DNA of 64,000 nucleotides. Origin: Tritrichomonas musculus. Lineage: Eukaryota; Parabasalia; Tritrichomonadida; Tritrichomonadidae. Of this stretch, positions 18,108-27,901 are shown piece by piece. A program made the position numbers and the translations under genes. How positions within the stretch are numbered: position 1 is the stretch's first letter; the number at the start of each line of letters is the position of its first letter. Location: positions 5,022,001 through 5,086,000 of the forward strand of contig JAPFFF010000003.1 in assembly GCA_039105265.1 (NCBI GenBank), in the 5' to 3' direction. The notes beneath the pieces were generated by a model that did not search any database, was not told the DNA's origin, and saw only the letters and a program-made list of their open reading frames with translations.

Positions 18108-19937
18108 ATGAAATACGCGCTTGGTATTGATCTTGGAACAACATTTTCTTATGTTGGGATTGTATTAAACAATAATCCAGATGTAGTTGCAGATAAAAAA
18201 AATAAAAAAGATATTCCTTCAATGATAAACTTCAAAAAGCCAAAAGATGGAAGCGAATACGAAATTTCATGCGGTAATTTTGCTGAAATGAGGCAAAAAT
18301 CTGATCCAATAAATACATTTTATGACACAAAACGTATGCTTGGACGAAATTTTGATGATCCCAAAATTGAAATACTAAAATCGAGATGGCCTTTCAAATG
18401 TGAAAAGAGTGAAGATAACAAAATTTTACTTTGCTTAAATGAATGCGATCGAAAATATCATCCATATGAAATCTCAGGTGAAATCTTAAAATGTCTAGCA
18501 GAAATTGGAAATTCTCGACTTCCAGTTGAAAAACGTACCAATGATGTTGTTATCACGATCCCAGCTAATTTTGGATATGAACAAAGGCAAGAAACTCTCA
18601 AAGCTGCAGAATATGCAGGATTACATGTACTTACCATTATTAACGAACCAACAGCAGCAGGTTTAGCCTATGGACTACAGAAAAGCGAATTAAAAGACTC
18701 AAAAGTTCTAATTTTTGATTTTGGGGGAGGAACTCTAGACGTTTCCCTTTTAAACATAAACGGCAAAGAATTTACAGTTAAAGCGACAGATGGCGATATG
18801 TTTTTAGGAGGCCGGGACTTTGACGAAAATACTGCCAATTTTCTTATTGAAGAAATGAAATTAGGTGATCAATATTATACGAATTTCAAAAAAAGGGCAA
18901 AATTACTTGAGGCTGTAGTTGAATCTAAGAAAGAACTCTCCTCATCTGAAAGATCAACAATTATTATCAATGAAGATGAATATGAATTGAAGTTACCAAA
19001 ATTTGAAGAAATCAATTCAAGCTTAATAGAGAAGATTTTAGCGCCAGTAGAGAGAATATTGAAAAAATCGGAAATTGATAAAAAAGATATAGATCAAATC
19101 CTTCTTGTTGGAGGATCATCTAATATGCAATTTGTATCCCGAAAATTGACTGATTTTTTCGGTAAAGAACCTTTCAATGGTATCGATCCTATTGAAGCAG
19201 TTGTTACTGGAGCTTCTTTGGTAGCCAACAAAATGATTCAAGCTGAAGGAGAACTGGAAGACATGTTTATTTTAAAGGAAATTTGTTCGCAATCCTATGG
19301 GACGTCAGATGCAGATGGGACCATGTCAGTTTTTATTAAGGAAGGGACCCAAATTCCTACAAGTCATTCTGACCGTTTCCGAACAATTTTCTACCGACAG
19401 AAAAAGTTCACAGTTGACGTTTATGAAGGAAACAATAAGTACGTTAGTGAAAACAACTTTTTGGGAGACTTCTCAATTCGAAAAATTCCAAAAAGTGAAA
19501 ATAAAGTGTATTTCGATGTCATCTTCTCAATCGATGAAAAAGGAATTTTAACCGTTAGCGCAAAACTCTTGGATGGTGAATTGAAAGGTCAAATTCAAAT
19601 TGATACAAAATTGGACGTTAAGCCATTGAAATATACAGATGAGGAAGAAGAAGAAGAGGAAGAAGATGATTGTGATGATTGTGACCCTGAAAAAAGAAGA
19701 ATCTTGATTTTTTATGAGAATGTGAGACGTTTCATTACATTTAATATGGAAGATCTTATAAAGTTATACTCTGAGAAAAAAATCAAAAAGGAATTGATAA
19801 AAGTTAAAGAGAAAAAGCATGGTATTAATGAGAGATCTTCCTCATTGAAAAAACTTGCAAAAAAATATGATGATAGATTCAAAGAATATTTTAAAAATCA
19901 TCCTGGATTTAACTTTCATAGTTTTATTGCAAAATAA
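18108..19937 (+). CDS. Hsp70 family chaperone, divergent
   Basis: 609 aa from the ATG at 18108 (MKYALGIDLGTTFSYVGIV), chosen because the phosphate-1 loop follows immediately. ATPase landmarks are GIDLGTTFSYVG (5-16), NEPTAAGLAYGL (about 180), FDFGGGTLDVSL (about 202) and LLVGGSSNMQFVSRKL (about 330), where most Hsp70s have VGGSTRIP. The substrate-binding beta domain follows (about 395-505; SIDEKGILTVSAKL). A run of acidic residues near 511-522 and a short lysine-rich helical tail end the protein. There is no EEVD or KDEL terminus, so binding of TPR co-chaperones through EEVD is not expected. This is a lineage-specific side branch rather than the main cytosolic Hsp70. A short upstream ATG at 18056 in another frame overlaps the start and could act as a uORF. 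Confidence 0.9.
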   Translation: MKYALGIDLGTTFSYVGIVLNNNPDVVADKKNKKDIPSMINFKKPKDGSEYEISCGNFAEMRQKSDPINTFYDTKRMLGRNFDDPKIEILKSRWPFKCEKSEDNKILLCLNECDRKYHPYEISGEILKCLAEIGNSRLPVEKRTNDVVITIPANFGYEQRQETLKAAEYAGLHVLTIINEPTAAGLAYGLQKSELKDSKVLIFDFGGGTLDVSLLNINGKEFTVKATDGDMFLGGRDFDENTANFLIEEMKLGDQYYTNFKKRAKLLEAVVESKKELSSSERSTIIINEDEYELKLPKFEEINSSLIEKILAPVERILKKSEIDKKDIDQILLVGGSSNMQFVSRKLTDFFGKEPFNGIDPIEAVVTGASLVANKMIQAEGELEDMFILKEICSQSYGTSDADGTMSVFIKEGTQIPTSHSDRFRTIFYRQKKFTVDVYEGNNKYVSENNFLGDFSIRKIPKSENKVYFDVIFSIDEKGILTVSAKLLDGELKGQIQIDTKLDVKPLKYTDEEEEEEEEDDCDDCDPEKRRILIFYENVRRFITFNMEDLIKLYSEKKIKKELIKVKEKKHGINERSSSLKKLAKKYDDRFKEYFKNHPGFNFHSFIAK

Positions 19938-20284
19938 TAATGTGTTGTTATATTTCTTAATTGTGTTTTAGTACTAATAAAGGATAGATTGCATGTGGAC
20001 ATTAACAAAATATATGCGTATTTGCTTATTTGATTTATTAACTTAATGATGAAACTATTCGGCAAGTTTAATCCTTATTTTTTAATATGGTAATGAAGAT
20101 TATTTTTTTTTATTTTATTTTATTTTAAAAAGTCATTTTACGTTTGAATCATTTATACCATTGACTTCTTGAAGAAAAAATAACAATTGTTATTTGGGTG
20201 CTGCATTTTATTGTTTTCGATTAATTCAAAGATGAAACCAAAATCAATTCAAAATCTCAAAACAATAATATTATTGTAGAACGG
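19938..20284. other. Intergenic region between Hsp70 and the retroelement array
   Basis: A+T-rich spacer with a TTTTA simple run near 20105-20135. No gene or structured feature is seen. The old 3' boundary of relic E0 should lie near its right end, but no target-site copy is recognisable there. Confidence 0.5.
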
Positions 20285-21167
20285 AGCGTAAGCGTGACTT
20301 TCGAAATCAGTCACTCACACAGAAGCATTCGCGAGTGTTTGTCAAGGTTATCAGAGTTCTGGGCAGAATTGTACCTTCTTCAACACTCGCGCGATGTTTA
20401 GCTAAACGGTCACCCCAAAGTTTGGGGAGGTGAACGAATTCACAATCTTCTTTCATACACCGTGATTTCCAATTTTCTGCTTGATTCAGCAGCTCATCAA
20501 TATTGAGATTAAAACTCCCATTACTAAACTGGGACCGAAAAGTCAGACCACTATTTGAATATAATTTGAATACTTTACTTGATCGTTAAAATTTTTTATA
20601 TCTCAATTTTTGATCGTTACATCGCGTTTGCATTCAAAATATGGTCTGAGTTTTAATATCCTTCAATTTATAAATTTTCAATACTTAAAAAATATAATTA
20701 TGTTAAAATATCTTTTATTAAAGAAAATTATTTGCTGAGATATTTAGCTAATGGCTAATAAAACATGCGGTGTACAATGGCGTTTCTGATTTTGTCTGAG
20801 GAAGTTTGTTGAGTAAGATAAGAATAAGATATGCTAAAAAAGGTGTAGTAGAAATGACTTATAACGTAAAGAAGTATTATTTAATAAAGATTATGATGCA
20901 TATAGTGCTGTTGATTATGTCTGAGGAAGTTTGTAAGGCGTGATGAGAAATAATTTTGGAAATATAAAAAGTTGTAGAAATGAGTTACAATATTGTGGTA
21001 AGTCCAGTGGTCGGACTTAGTGAGGTGACCCTACATATAATTGAAATCAGTTTGGAAAATTCGGACGAAACATCGATCTGAGGGCACCAAACGAATCAGC
21101 TCAGTGCACTGATTACGAATATCTAGTTATTGCCTGCGTAAACCTCGAAAATAAAAATGAAAAAAAA
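20285..21167 (-). mobile_element. E0: decayed retrotransposon unit at the far end of the array
   Basis: Bases about 20285-20510 resemble, with many changes, the part of the E1 ORF just upstream of the RT domain (for example GCTAAACGGTCACCCC and the AGAAGCATTCG block at 24700-24930). The right ~170 bp (20995-21167) match the 5' end of family-A elements, including the AGTCCAGTGGTCGGACT hairpin. The unit thus combines an autonomous-type internal fragment with a non-autonomous-type 5' end. It lacks a recognisable 3' end and left target copy. It is the most diverged unit and lies furthest from the tRNA, as expected for the oldest insertion. Confidence 0.65.
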
Positions 21168-21298
21168 ACTCCTCCCGTGTGGTAAATTCGTTTATTAATC
21201 ATTAGAGTAAGTATAAAATACTAATAAACGAGAGTGATGATTCACTCACAATAAAATAAAAGGGGCGGGCCCCAATAAATATAAAAAAAAAAATCTGC

Positions 21299-24200
21299 CT
21301 AAAATTCAGAAGAGGAGTGTTGGACTCCCTCCTCTTCGGTAGCGGAGGCAGGGTCGGCACCTTGAGTTTGGTTCCATAGTGGGGTGGTGCCTGGATTTTC
21401 CAGTACGTCAGTTTCATCATCAGTAGTGTCAAGCTCAGACGGGGGACCCGACCTGTCAACATCCGCACTTGCATCAATGAGATCCCGCCATTCTTCGTCG
21501 TCCAGGATGTTGACAGAGTTGTACTCATCGTCTGCGGACTCCCCGTCGGTAACATTGGAGCTAGTATCATTGAGATCATTAGAATCATCGTCACCATCAG
21601 TATCAAGAACATTAACATTTTCAACATCGTTATCATAATCTTTACCATTATCGTTATCGTTATCGTTATCTTCATCTTCATTGTTGTCGTTAACCCTCTT
21701 CTTAATCTTAGTATCAATGTACAATATCATAGATTCACGTAAAGCGGCTGCTACCATCCTCCCTGCAAGTTTGAGTGCGTCTTTGGTCGTGACTGTCACT
21801 TTCTTGAGTTCATTGATGGTGTCATCGGGTATTGCACCGAGGGAGGAGACAATGAACACAAATAGAGACACATTGCAGTTCAACTGGTTACTGCAATCAT
21901 CGACAAGCTTCTGGTACTTGTTCAACTTCTCTCTGCGTCGTATGACTAAGGTGGATTCATCATCATCGCCAGATAACATTCCGTATGGGATGGTGAATTC
22001 AGCTATCTTCAGCTGGTCACCGTCCCACCACCATACATCTGGTCTGAGAGAAGCAGAGTCACCAGTGATGTGTTCGTTGCTGCGTCCACGAACACTTTGG
22101 TTACAATGCACGATGACTCTCTTCTTTTCGGTAAGGTACTTGCAAAGTACCTTGACAACTTCGTCGTGTCTCTTTGTGAATTTGTGTTTGCACCGCTTGC
22201 ACCCGTTTAAGATGTGATTGAGAGTTTCAATCTGTCCACAACGAGTGCAACGGTTACTCATTTGAGGGTTTCTGTGAGCAGCAAGTGATGCTGTCATGAG
22301 CGTATTCGTACGTGCTTTGATAGCGAATCTGACAACAGAGTCCGCCATCAAAGCATTGGGCTTCATGAAGTAGTTGCTCAATGGTGAGTTTTTCAATGTC
22401 GTGAATGTATGTCCTCTCATCTTGTGCTGACAAAGATCTGAATAGTAACGGTCACTCATGACTTTCATGATGTGTTTAACAACATTAGAGGTGTTAACAT
22501 CAAATGTGACATTACTATTCAGATCTTTGAGCGTAAACATATCATCTTTGAGTATCAGACCCATGTTAGCGTCGTGCAAAGCTTTAACACATCGGGCTAA
22601 GATGTTCGACGTCCCGCGGTTACGCTTTGCATCTAACGCACCATTGTCTTTAACTTTCAGGTGCAAGAACGGTGAAGTCAAGTCGATGGTAGCATCCCTG
22701 AAGATGATCTCGGCTTCATCAGAAGCCTTGACCATATCACGGATGCTTTTATCGTTAGACTCCATCAAGGCAATATAGAGTCTGATAGTGAGAGCTTTCT
22801 GGCGATCTGTGAGTTTCTGTATGTAAAGACCGCCATCGTTTTTCGTCGGGTAGAACCAGGCGGTTGGAATACCAGCAGCACCGATCATTTTGGACAGCCT
22901 GCCCCGAATGAGTTCATCTAAGCGACTGAGGCAATTTGTCGGTGCTGTGTTCGCCATCAGTTCGTAGTCAATCTTGGGAATCACGAACCGTTTGATGGCG
23001 TCAACCGCTTGTGTGAACCGAAGAGCGCTGCCAGTAATTCGAATGACGTCCTTCGTCATGTCTTCGATTCGCCGAAAAACGTGATGTTTACGCTGCGAAG
23101 ATTTGCACGCGATTGGAAGTCCGAGATACGTTGTATTGTTCTGAATGCTGATGTTATCAATACGTCCTCCAGCAATGGTGAAGTTGTCGTTCAACACACT
23201 GCGAGAACCATTGTGAGCAATGTATGTGAAAGCGTGGCACTTCTTGCAGTTGATCTTCATGTCGCCAGCATAACTGCAGAAGTGCTCCACGACCGAAAGC
23301 AAGTTCTTCATCCCGACTTCCGAGTCCGAGAACACGATTATGTCATCGGCGTAAGCTTGAACGGTTGTCGCTGAGTCCAACCAATGATAACCGTCCTCCT
23401 TGCAAGCGTTCAACCGCGCGAGGAGAGGTTCGATACAAATGTTGAATAACGTCGGACTCAGCGGACAACCTTGCTTGACGCCTTTGCGAAAACAGATAGA
23501 ATTAGATCGTCTGTTGTTGCTGATGATCTTTGTCGAAGAGTCTCTGTACGAATTAATAATCGTTTTAACAAAAGAAAGATCAAAGCCAATGTCTGTAAGA
23601 TTCTTTTTAATAAGTTTATGTGGTACGGAACCAAATGCATCAGAAAAGTCGATCGTCGTGATGTAGAGTGACTTTTGGTTCCGTGCAGCATCGTGTATCA
23701 TCTCATCAACCACAGTTGCATGCTCAGCCGCCCCAGCTGGAATACGCATGAATCCTTTCTGACTCGGTGATATGAACCTATGTTTTGAATTCAGCGTTTG
23801 AAGCGAGCGGCTGATGTGACACATCAGCATCCGATAAATCGTCGGAGTGATGGTGATAGGACGCCACGAATGGGCGTCGTCAGGGTCTCCTTTCTTAAAC
23901 AACATGACGGTTTTGTTCATTTTCAACACCTCCTGAAAGAGACCCGTGTCAAGCATGCAACACAACACATTCTTGATGATCGTCGCCGTGACACTCCCGC
24001 CAACCTTCCACACACCATTTGAAATGCCGTCGCATCCGACGGCAGACAGATTGGATCTCGATCTGACCGCTTTGAGAATAGCTTCTTCGTTGAGGATGAG
24101 TGATTTGAGTTCATCAGAATTATTCGATGAAATTCTACGCTGAAGAGTGTAAACACCATCTGGGTCATCCCCGAGAGCAGCAGCATCGCTCCACGAGGAC

Positions 24201-27200
24201 CCGTACACGTTCTCGAAATCTTCGACTGGGACGACACATTCCGGTGTGTCGTCGTTCAACACGAACCAGTCGAGTGTACGTTTGGCGTCTTCAGCGTAGA
24301 ATTTCTGAAGGAACTTCTTGTAGCCAAGCGAGGAAGGAGAGTTGTTGAGAATCTCCAATTCCTCTAGCTTGGCACGTATAAATTTCATCCTTTCATCGTA
24401 ATGCTCATCGTAAATCAAACCGTCAATTGAGTCCAAGTCACCACTCCCAAGAAGTTGAGAGAACTCCAAAGGAGCCTGTGACAGAAAGCGAACAAGCTTC
24501 TCTTTGATGTCTGCGATGACATTACGTTGAGGTTGATCGAGATCTTCATCAATGATGTGAATGCGGGAATGCAGGAGTTCAATACCAGCGATGAATTTGG
24601 AGGCCGACTTCATCTGAATCGGTGTCTCCAAGGAATGCGGGCGACGAATCTTATCTGAACCTCTCCGTGCCGAACGAACGAACTTCCTAATCGACTTCCG
24701 TAGAATGAGAATGATTTTCGAAATCATCCCTTCGCAGAGAAGCATTCGGCTGCTCTTTTCCAAAGAGTCAGAGAGGTTAATAGCTTCATTATACCAATTG
24801 AGAACATCCTTGACTTCACTGTTAAACACTTCTTCGAACTTTTTCCTGTGCTTCGCTAAACGGTCACCCCACAGCTTCGGGAGGTGCACGAAATCATCAT
24901 CTTCCTTCATGCACCTCGACTTCCAATTCTCAGCTTTGGACAGGCAACTCTCAATGTCCACGATCGAAGCTGACGCTGGGTGAGCCGGATGTTCATCAAT
25001 TGTGTGAGTATCTTCTTCGCTAGATGAAGAGACTGAATGCAAGTGCGCCTCAGGTAGTCTCTCGTTGGCAGGTATGAACCCAGCCTGTCGTCTCCGTCTG
25101 CGTGAGTCTTCCCCGCGACGACGATCTTCCATCACTTGGAGATCCACCGATTCGTCTGCCCGAGGTTGCACTGGCATCTGTCTCTCATCATCTTGAGTGA
25201 CTCTGTTCTCACTCCTCACAATCTTGATTCTCTCCAGGTCAGTGTTGGCTTCACGAATTTCATCGTCATCGGTTTCAGGCGAAAGCCAATTAACGGATAT
25301 ACTGATGTCGATTGCCTGAACCCGATGACCTTCAACATTGGCCTGGGGATGTGATCTGTTGGTATGCTGTTTGACTGTAGCTTTGTCTCTACCAACGAAG
25401 TCCTTGCATTTCATGCACAAGGAACCGTGCAGGTCATGGTAAACATCGCTAGCCACAAGTAATTTCCGATGTTTCTTAGCGTGCAGAATGCTCATCGCCC
25501 AGAAGACTCCAACTTCACGTTTAAGCGCTTCCATGTCCTGGTGCGATGAGCCCATGTGGCTGCTCAATGAGTTCGCTCTGCTGACCAAGTAGTCGCAGTC
25601 GCTGCACGGACAAACGTGAATGGTACGATAGTGAAAAGCGTCAGGCGGAAGGTGAGGTGAATCGATCTTCCACCTCAGCTTCCTGCCGACAATGTACTCG
25701 AACGCCGCTTGCTCCAGAGGAATGTTATTCGTCGTGTGCGTCGATTTGAGGTGAAAAGACAAGGACGCACATGTGGGAAACGTTTTGTCGCAGCAAGGGC
25801 AGTAAAACTGCCCAACTCCTAACCATCTGTCTTTCTGATACATGAGGAGAATGATAGGAGTGTCAACGTCGCTAACGTTTGCGAATGGAGAAGTGTCGAT
25901 GTTTGCCACCTGCAAGATATCAATGAGAGACTTCATGTCTGTTTTGGTCTTCACACCAGCCAGTTCGCTCACGATCCAATCAATGGAAACATTGTCACCC
26001 ACAGGTGAAGAAGGATTATCATCACTACCACCGTGATTGTCATCATCGGAATGATCAGAGTGTTCAGAGTGAGAATGAGCATCGGTGAACTCTTCAGCAC
26101 CACTAACAATGCTGCTTGTGCCAGAAGAGTTACTGGTAGTTTGAGTACCTAAGGAGTTGGTTCGAGATCCGAGGAAATTATTGTTTGAGAATGTGTTAAG
26201 CAACGAATGGTTCCCAGAGAGAGTAAATAGTGGAACCACTTTCTCATTGATCTCGAACACAAACTTAGGTACCTCAATCACTGATGTGAATAATTTCTCC
26301 TTCGTGACTACTTGATGATGATCGATGTGAGCAGTTGACGTGACAACCCGATCGTCGACGCCAACAGAATGATGCGTGATGTGAGCTGTTGACTTGACAG
26401 TCTGATTGTCAACGTCAACAGCGTGATGAGCGACGTGAGCTGTTGACTTGACAATCTGATTGTCAACGTCAACAGCGTGATGAGCGACGTGAGCTGTTGA
26501 CTTGACAATCTGATTGTCAACGTCAACAGCGTGATGAGCGACGTGAGCTGTAGACTTGACAATCTGATTGTCAACGTCAACAGCGTGATTAGCAACGTGG
26601 GCTGTTGACTTGACAATCTGATTGTCAACGTCAACATCATGATGTACCACGTGTGCCGTTGACGCGACAATCTGATTGTCGACGTCAACGCTATGATGAG
26701 CAACATGAGCCATTGACGCGACAACCCGATTGTCGACGTCAACGCTGTGGTGAGCTACATGAGCAGTTGACTCGACAGTCTGGTTGTCGACGTCAACGCT
26801 ATGATGAACAAGATTAACATTGTTATGAGAAACATTATAGTTAGAGATATTATTATTAATGAAGCTATTATTAGTGAAACTATTACTATTATTAACATTG
26901 AACATATTGGTATTCATGACTGACATGTGATTTGAAAAGTCGGTGAAGTGATTATTGCAACCGATGTTGCACGAGAATGAGACCGCCAGCGAGTTTAATA
27001 CATTGTATACATGGGAAACAAAAGGCGAACGTGGGAAGGAGCAAAAATTGAATGGAGCCGCCGGAACCGTGCTCGGATGGACGAAGGTCTCAGGGAGGAG
27101 CACCTTCTGGCTGAGTTCTGCATCTGAAGCAGGTACTGCCGGGCGGTTTCGGTCGAGTATTGGTTGCCCATTCGAAATGATCATTTGTCCTCGGGCAACC

Positions 27201-27901
27201 AATACACCTTCAACTGACTTATCCTTTGCAAGGTAACTCAGAGGGGAACGGGCAGCCAGTGAAGGATCGCTCGTAATGACGAACCAAGAGGGGTTCTGAC
27301 CACCCTCTGGATTCGTCGGATTATAGTGTACTCCTGACTGCAGGAGTACTTCTGTCGTCCTTTGTGTATTAGGAACTATGAGATTTCTGGCGCAATTTGG
27401 TCGGCTCGTAGAATCACTATGATGCGCATCTGATCTAAATTCTTCGGAATCTGAAAAGTCTGGGGAAACGTTGGAATCGCTCTGTGAGGTACTCCGTATG
27501 TTGATAGGAGCAGGTCCAACCGGCGGGTGCCGCTGCTCCGTAGGATATGAAATTCTATCTGTGAGTGAGTATAGCGCGGGAAGATTATGAGGAACATTTG
27601 GAACATATCGAGGCTGTGTATTTGATTGAGTTGTGTTCGGGGCAAACTGGTCCCCGTTTTGGTGCGTCTTTGAATTGATCTCTCTTGAGTGGCGAGATAT
27701 TGGAGAAGTAGCGAGTTTGTTGTAATTTATATTGAAAGGGCTATCTACTGTACTAATTTGAGGCGAAAAACTGCGAAATTCGGGTGTTCCATTTCCATCA
27801 TCATCAGAAAAATTTCCACCAAAATCATCAATTTTGGTATCAATCGAATCAGCGTCGAGTGCTAATTCGGAAAATCTAGGTTTGGTCGTGCAAAAAAGCA
27901 T
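21299..27901 (-). CDS. E1 retrotransposon polyprotein: zinc fingers, RT, CCHC, restriction-like endonuclease
   Basis: 2200 aa. The N-terminal 350 residues are low-complexity (Ser, Asn, Pro). Nine copies of an 18-residue repeat (HHAVDVDNQIVKSTAHVA) span about 365-535. Three C2H2 fingers follow: about 697-720 (CPCCDKTF..HLKSTH), 762-785 (CPCSDCDYL..HMGSSH) and 823-848 (CMKCKDFV..HTNRSH). A basic RRRRR-type patch is next. The RT domain (about 1240-1600) shows SWRPITITPTIYRML, FMRIPAGAAEH, FSDAFGSVPH, GVKQGCPLSPTLFN and the AYADD catalytic box near 1513. Downstream are the knuckle CTRCGQIETLNHILNGC..KRHD (about 1880) and the RPDVWWW..EFTIPYGM endonuclease core (about 1952). The fingers probably read the tRNA target, the endonuclease nicks it, and the RT primes there (R2 family knowledge). 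The C-terminus is acidic. No internal stop is seen. Confidence 0.93.
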   Translation of the reverse strand: MLFCTTKPRFSELALDADSIDTKIDDFGGNFSDDDGNGTPEFRSFSPQISTVDSPFNINYNKLATSPISRHSREINSKTHQNGDQFAPNTTQSNTQPRYVPNVPHNLPALYSLTDRISYPTEQRHPPVGPAPINIRSTSQSDSNVSPDFSDSEEFRSDAHHSDSTSRPNCARNLIVPNTQRTTEVLLQSGVHYNPTNPEGGQNPSWFVITSDPSLAARSPLSYLAKDKSVEGVLVARGQMIISNGQPILDRNRPAVPASDAELSQKVLLPETFVHPSTVPAAPFNFCSFPRSPFVSHVYNVLNSLAVSFSCNIGCNNHFTDFSNHMSVMNTNMFNVNNSNSFTNNSFINNNISNYNVSHNNVNLVHHSVDVDNQTVESTAHVAHHSVDVDNRVVASMAHVAHHSVDVDNQIVASTAHVVHHDVDVDNQIVKSTAHVANHAVDVDNQIVKSTAHVAHHAVDVDNQIVKSTAHVAHHAVDVDNQIVKSTAHVAHHAVDVDNQTVKSTAHITHHSVGVDDRVVTSTAHIDHHQVVTKEKLFTSVIEVPKFVFEINEKVVPLFTLSGNHSLLNTFSNNNFLGSRTNSLGTQTTSNSSGTSSIVSGAEEFTDAHSHSEHSDHSDDDNHGGSDDNPSSPVGDNVSIDWIVSELAGVKTKTDMKSLIDILQVANIDTSPFANVSDVDTPIILLMYQKDRWLGVGQFYCPCCDKTFPTCASLSFHLKSTHTTNNIPLEQAAFEYIVGRKLRWKIDSPHLPPDAFHYRTIHVCPCSDCDYLVSRANSLSSHMGSSHQDMEALKREVGVFWAMSILHAKKHRKLLVASDVYHDLHGSLCMKCKDFVGRDKATVKQHTNRSHPQANVEGHRVQAIDISISVNWLSPETDDDEIREANTDLERIKIVRSENRVTQDDERQMPVQPRADESVDLQVMEDRRRGEDSRRRRRQAGFIPANERLPEAHLHSVSSSSEEDTHTIDEHPAHPASASIVDIESCLSKAENWKSRCMKEDDDFVHLPKLWGDRLAKHRKKFEEVFNSEVKDVLNWYNEAINLSDSLEKSSRMLLCEGMISKIILILRKSIRKFVRSARRGSDKIRRPHSLETPIQMKSASKFIAGIELLHSRIHIIDEDLDQPQRNVIADIKEKLVRFLSQAPLEFSQLLGSGDLDSIDGLIYDEHYDERMKFIRAKLEELEILNNSPSSLGYKKFLQKFYAEDAKRTLDWFVLNDDTPECVVPVEDFENVYGSSWSDAAALGDDPDGVYTLQRRISSNNSDELKSLILNEEAILKAVRSRSNLSAVGCDGISNGVWKVGGSVTATIIKNVLCCMLDTGLFQEVLKMNKTVMLFKKGDPDDAHSWRPITITPTIYRMLMCHISRSLQTLNSKHRFISPSQKGFMRIPAGAAEHATVVDEMIHDAARNQKSLYITTIDFSDAFGSVPHKLIKKNLTDIGFDLSFVKTIINSYRDSSTKIISNNRRSNSICFRKGVKQGCPLSPTLFNICIEPLLARLNACKEDGYHWLDSATTVQAYADDIIVFSDSEVGMKNLLSVVEHFCSYAGDMKINCKKCHAFTYIAHNGSRSVLNDNFTIAGGRIDNISIQNNTTYLGLPIACKSSQRKHHVFRRIEDMTKDVIRITGSALRFTQAVDAIKRFVIPKIDYELMANTAPTNCLSRLDELIRGRLSKMIGAAGIPTAWFYPTKNDGGLYIQKLTDRQKALTIRLYIALMESNDKSIRDMVKASDEAEIIFRDATIDLTSPFLHLKVKDNGALDAKRNRGTSNILARCVKALHDANMGLILKDDMFTLKDLNSNVTFDVNTSNVVKHIMKVMSDRYYSDLCQHKMRGHTFTTLKNSPLSNYFMKPNALMADSVVRFAIKARTNTLMTASLAAHRNPQMSNRCTRCGQIETLNHILNGCKRCKHKFTKRHDEVVKVLCKYLTEKKRVIVHCNQSVRGRSNEHITGDSASLRPDVWWWDGDQLKIAEFTIPYGMLSGDDDESTLVIRRREKLNKYQKLVDDCSNQLNCNVSLFVFIVSSLGAIPDDTINELKKVTVTTKDALKLAGRMVAAALRESMILYIDTKIKKRVNDNNEDEDNDNDNDNGKDYDNDVENVNVLDTDGDDDSNDLNDTSSNVTDGESADDEYNSVNILDDEEWRDLIDASADVDRSGPPSELDTTDDETDVLENPGTTPLWNQTQGADPASATEEEGVQHSSSEF
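26325..26815 (-). repeat. 54-bp coding minisatellite in E1 (9 units)
   Basis: Nine in-frame 18-codon units with consensus HHAVDVDNQIVKSTAHVA. The inner units are almost identical while the outer ones are diverged, typical of expansion by slippage or unequal exchange. The alternate V-x-V pattern suggests short beta strands. Confidence 0.9.

Noticed and set aside
21202-21717. A 171-172 aa minus-strand frame at the 3' end of E1 (also 27956-28474 in E2).
   Set aside because: It overlaps the acidic tail of the main ORF in another frame; its Met/Thr/Ile repeats are a by-product of the GAT/AAC codon runs.
26308-26742. Regular out-of-phase frames over the repeat blocks (also 33065-33877) rich in Leu, Thr and Ser.
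   Set aside because: They are shadows of the 54-bp coding repeat in another frame; the main ORF continues on both sides.
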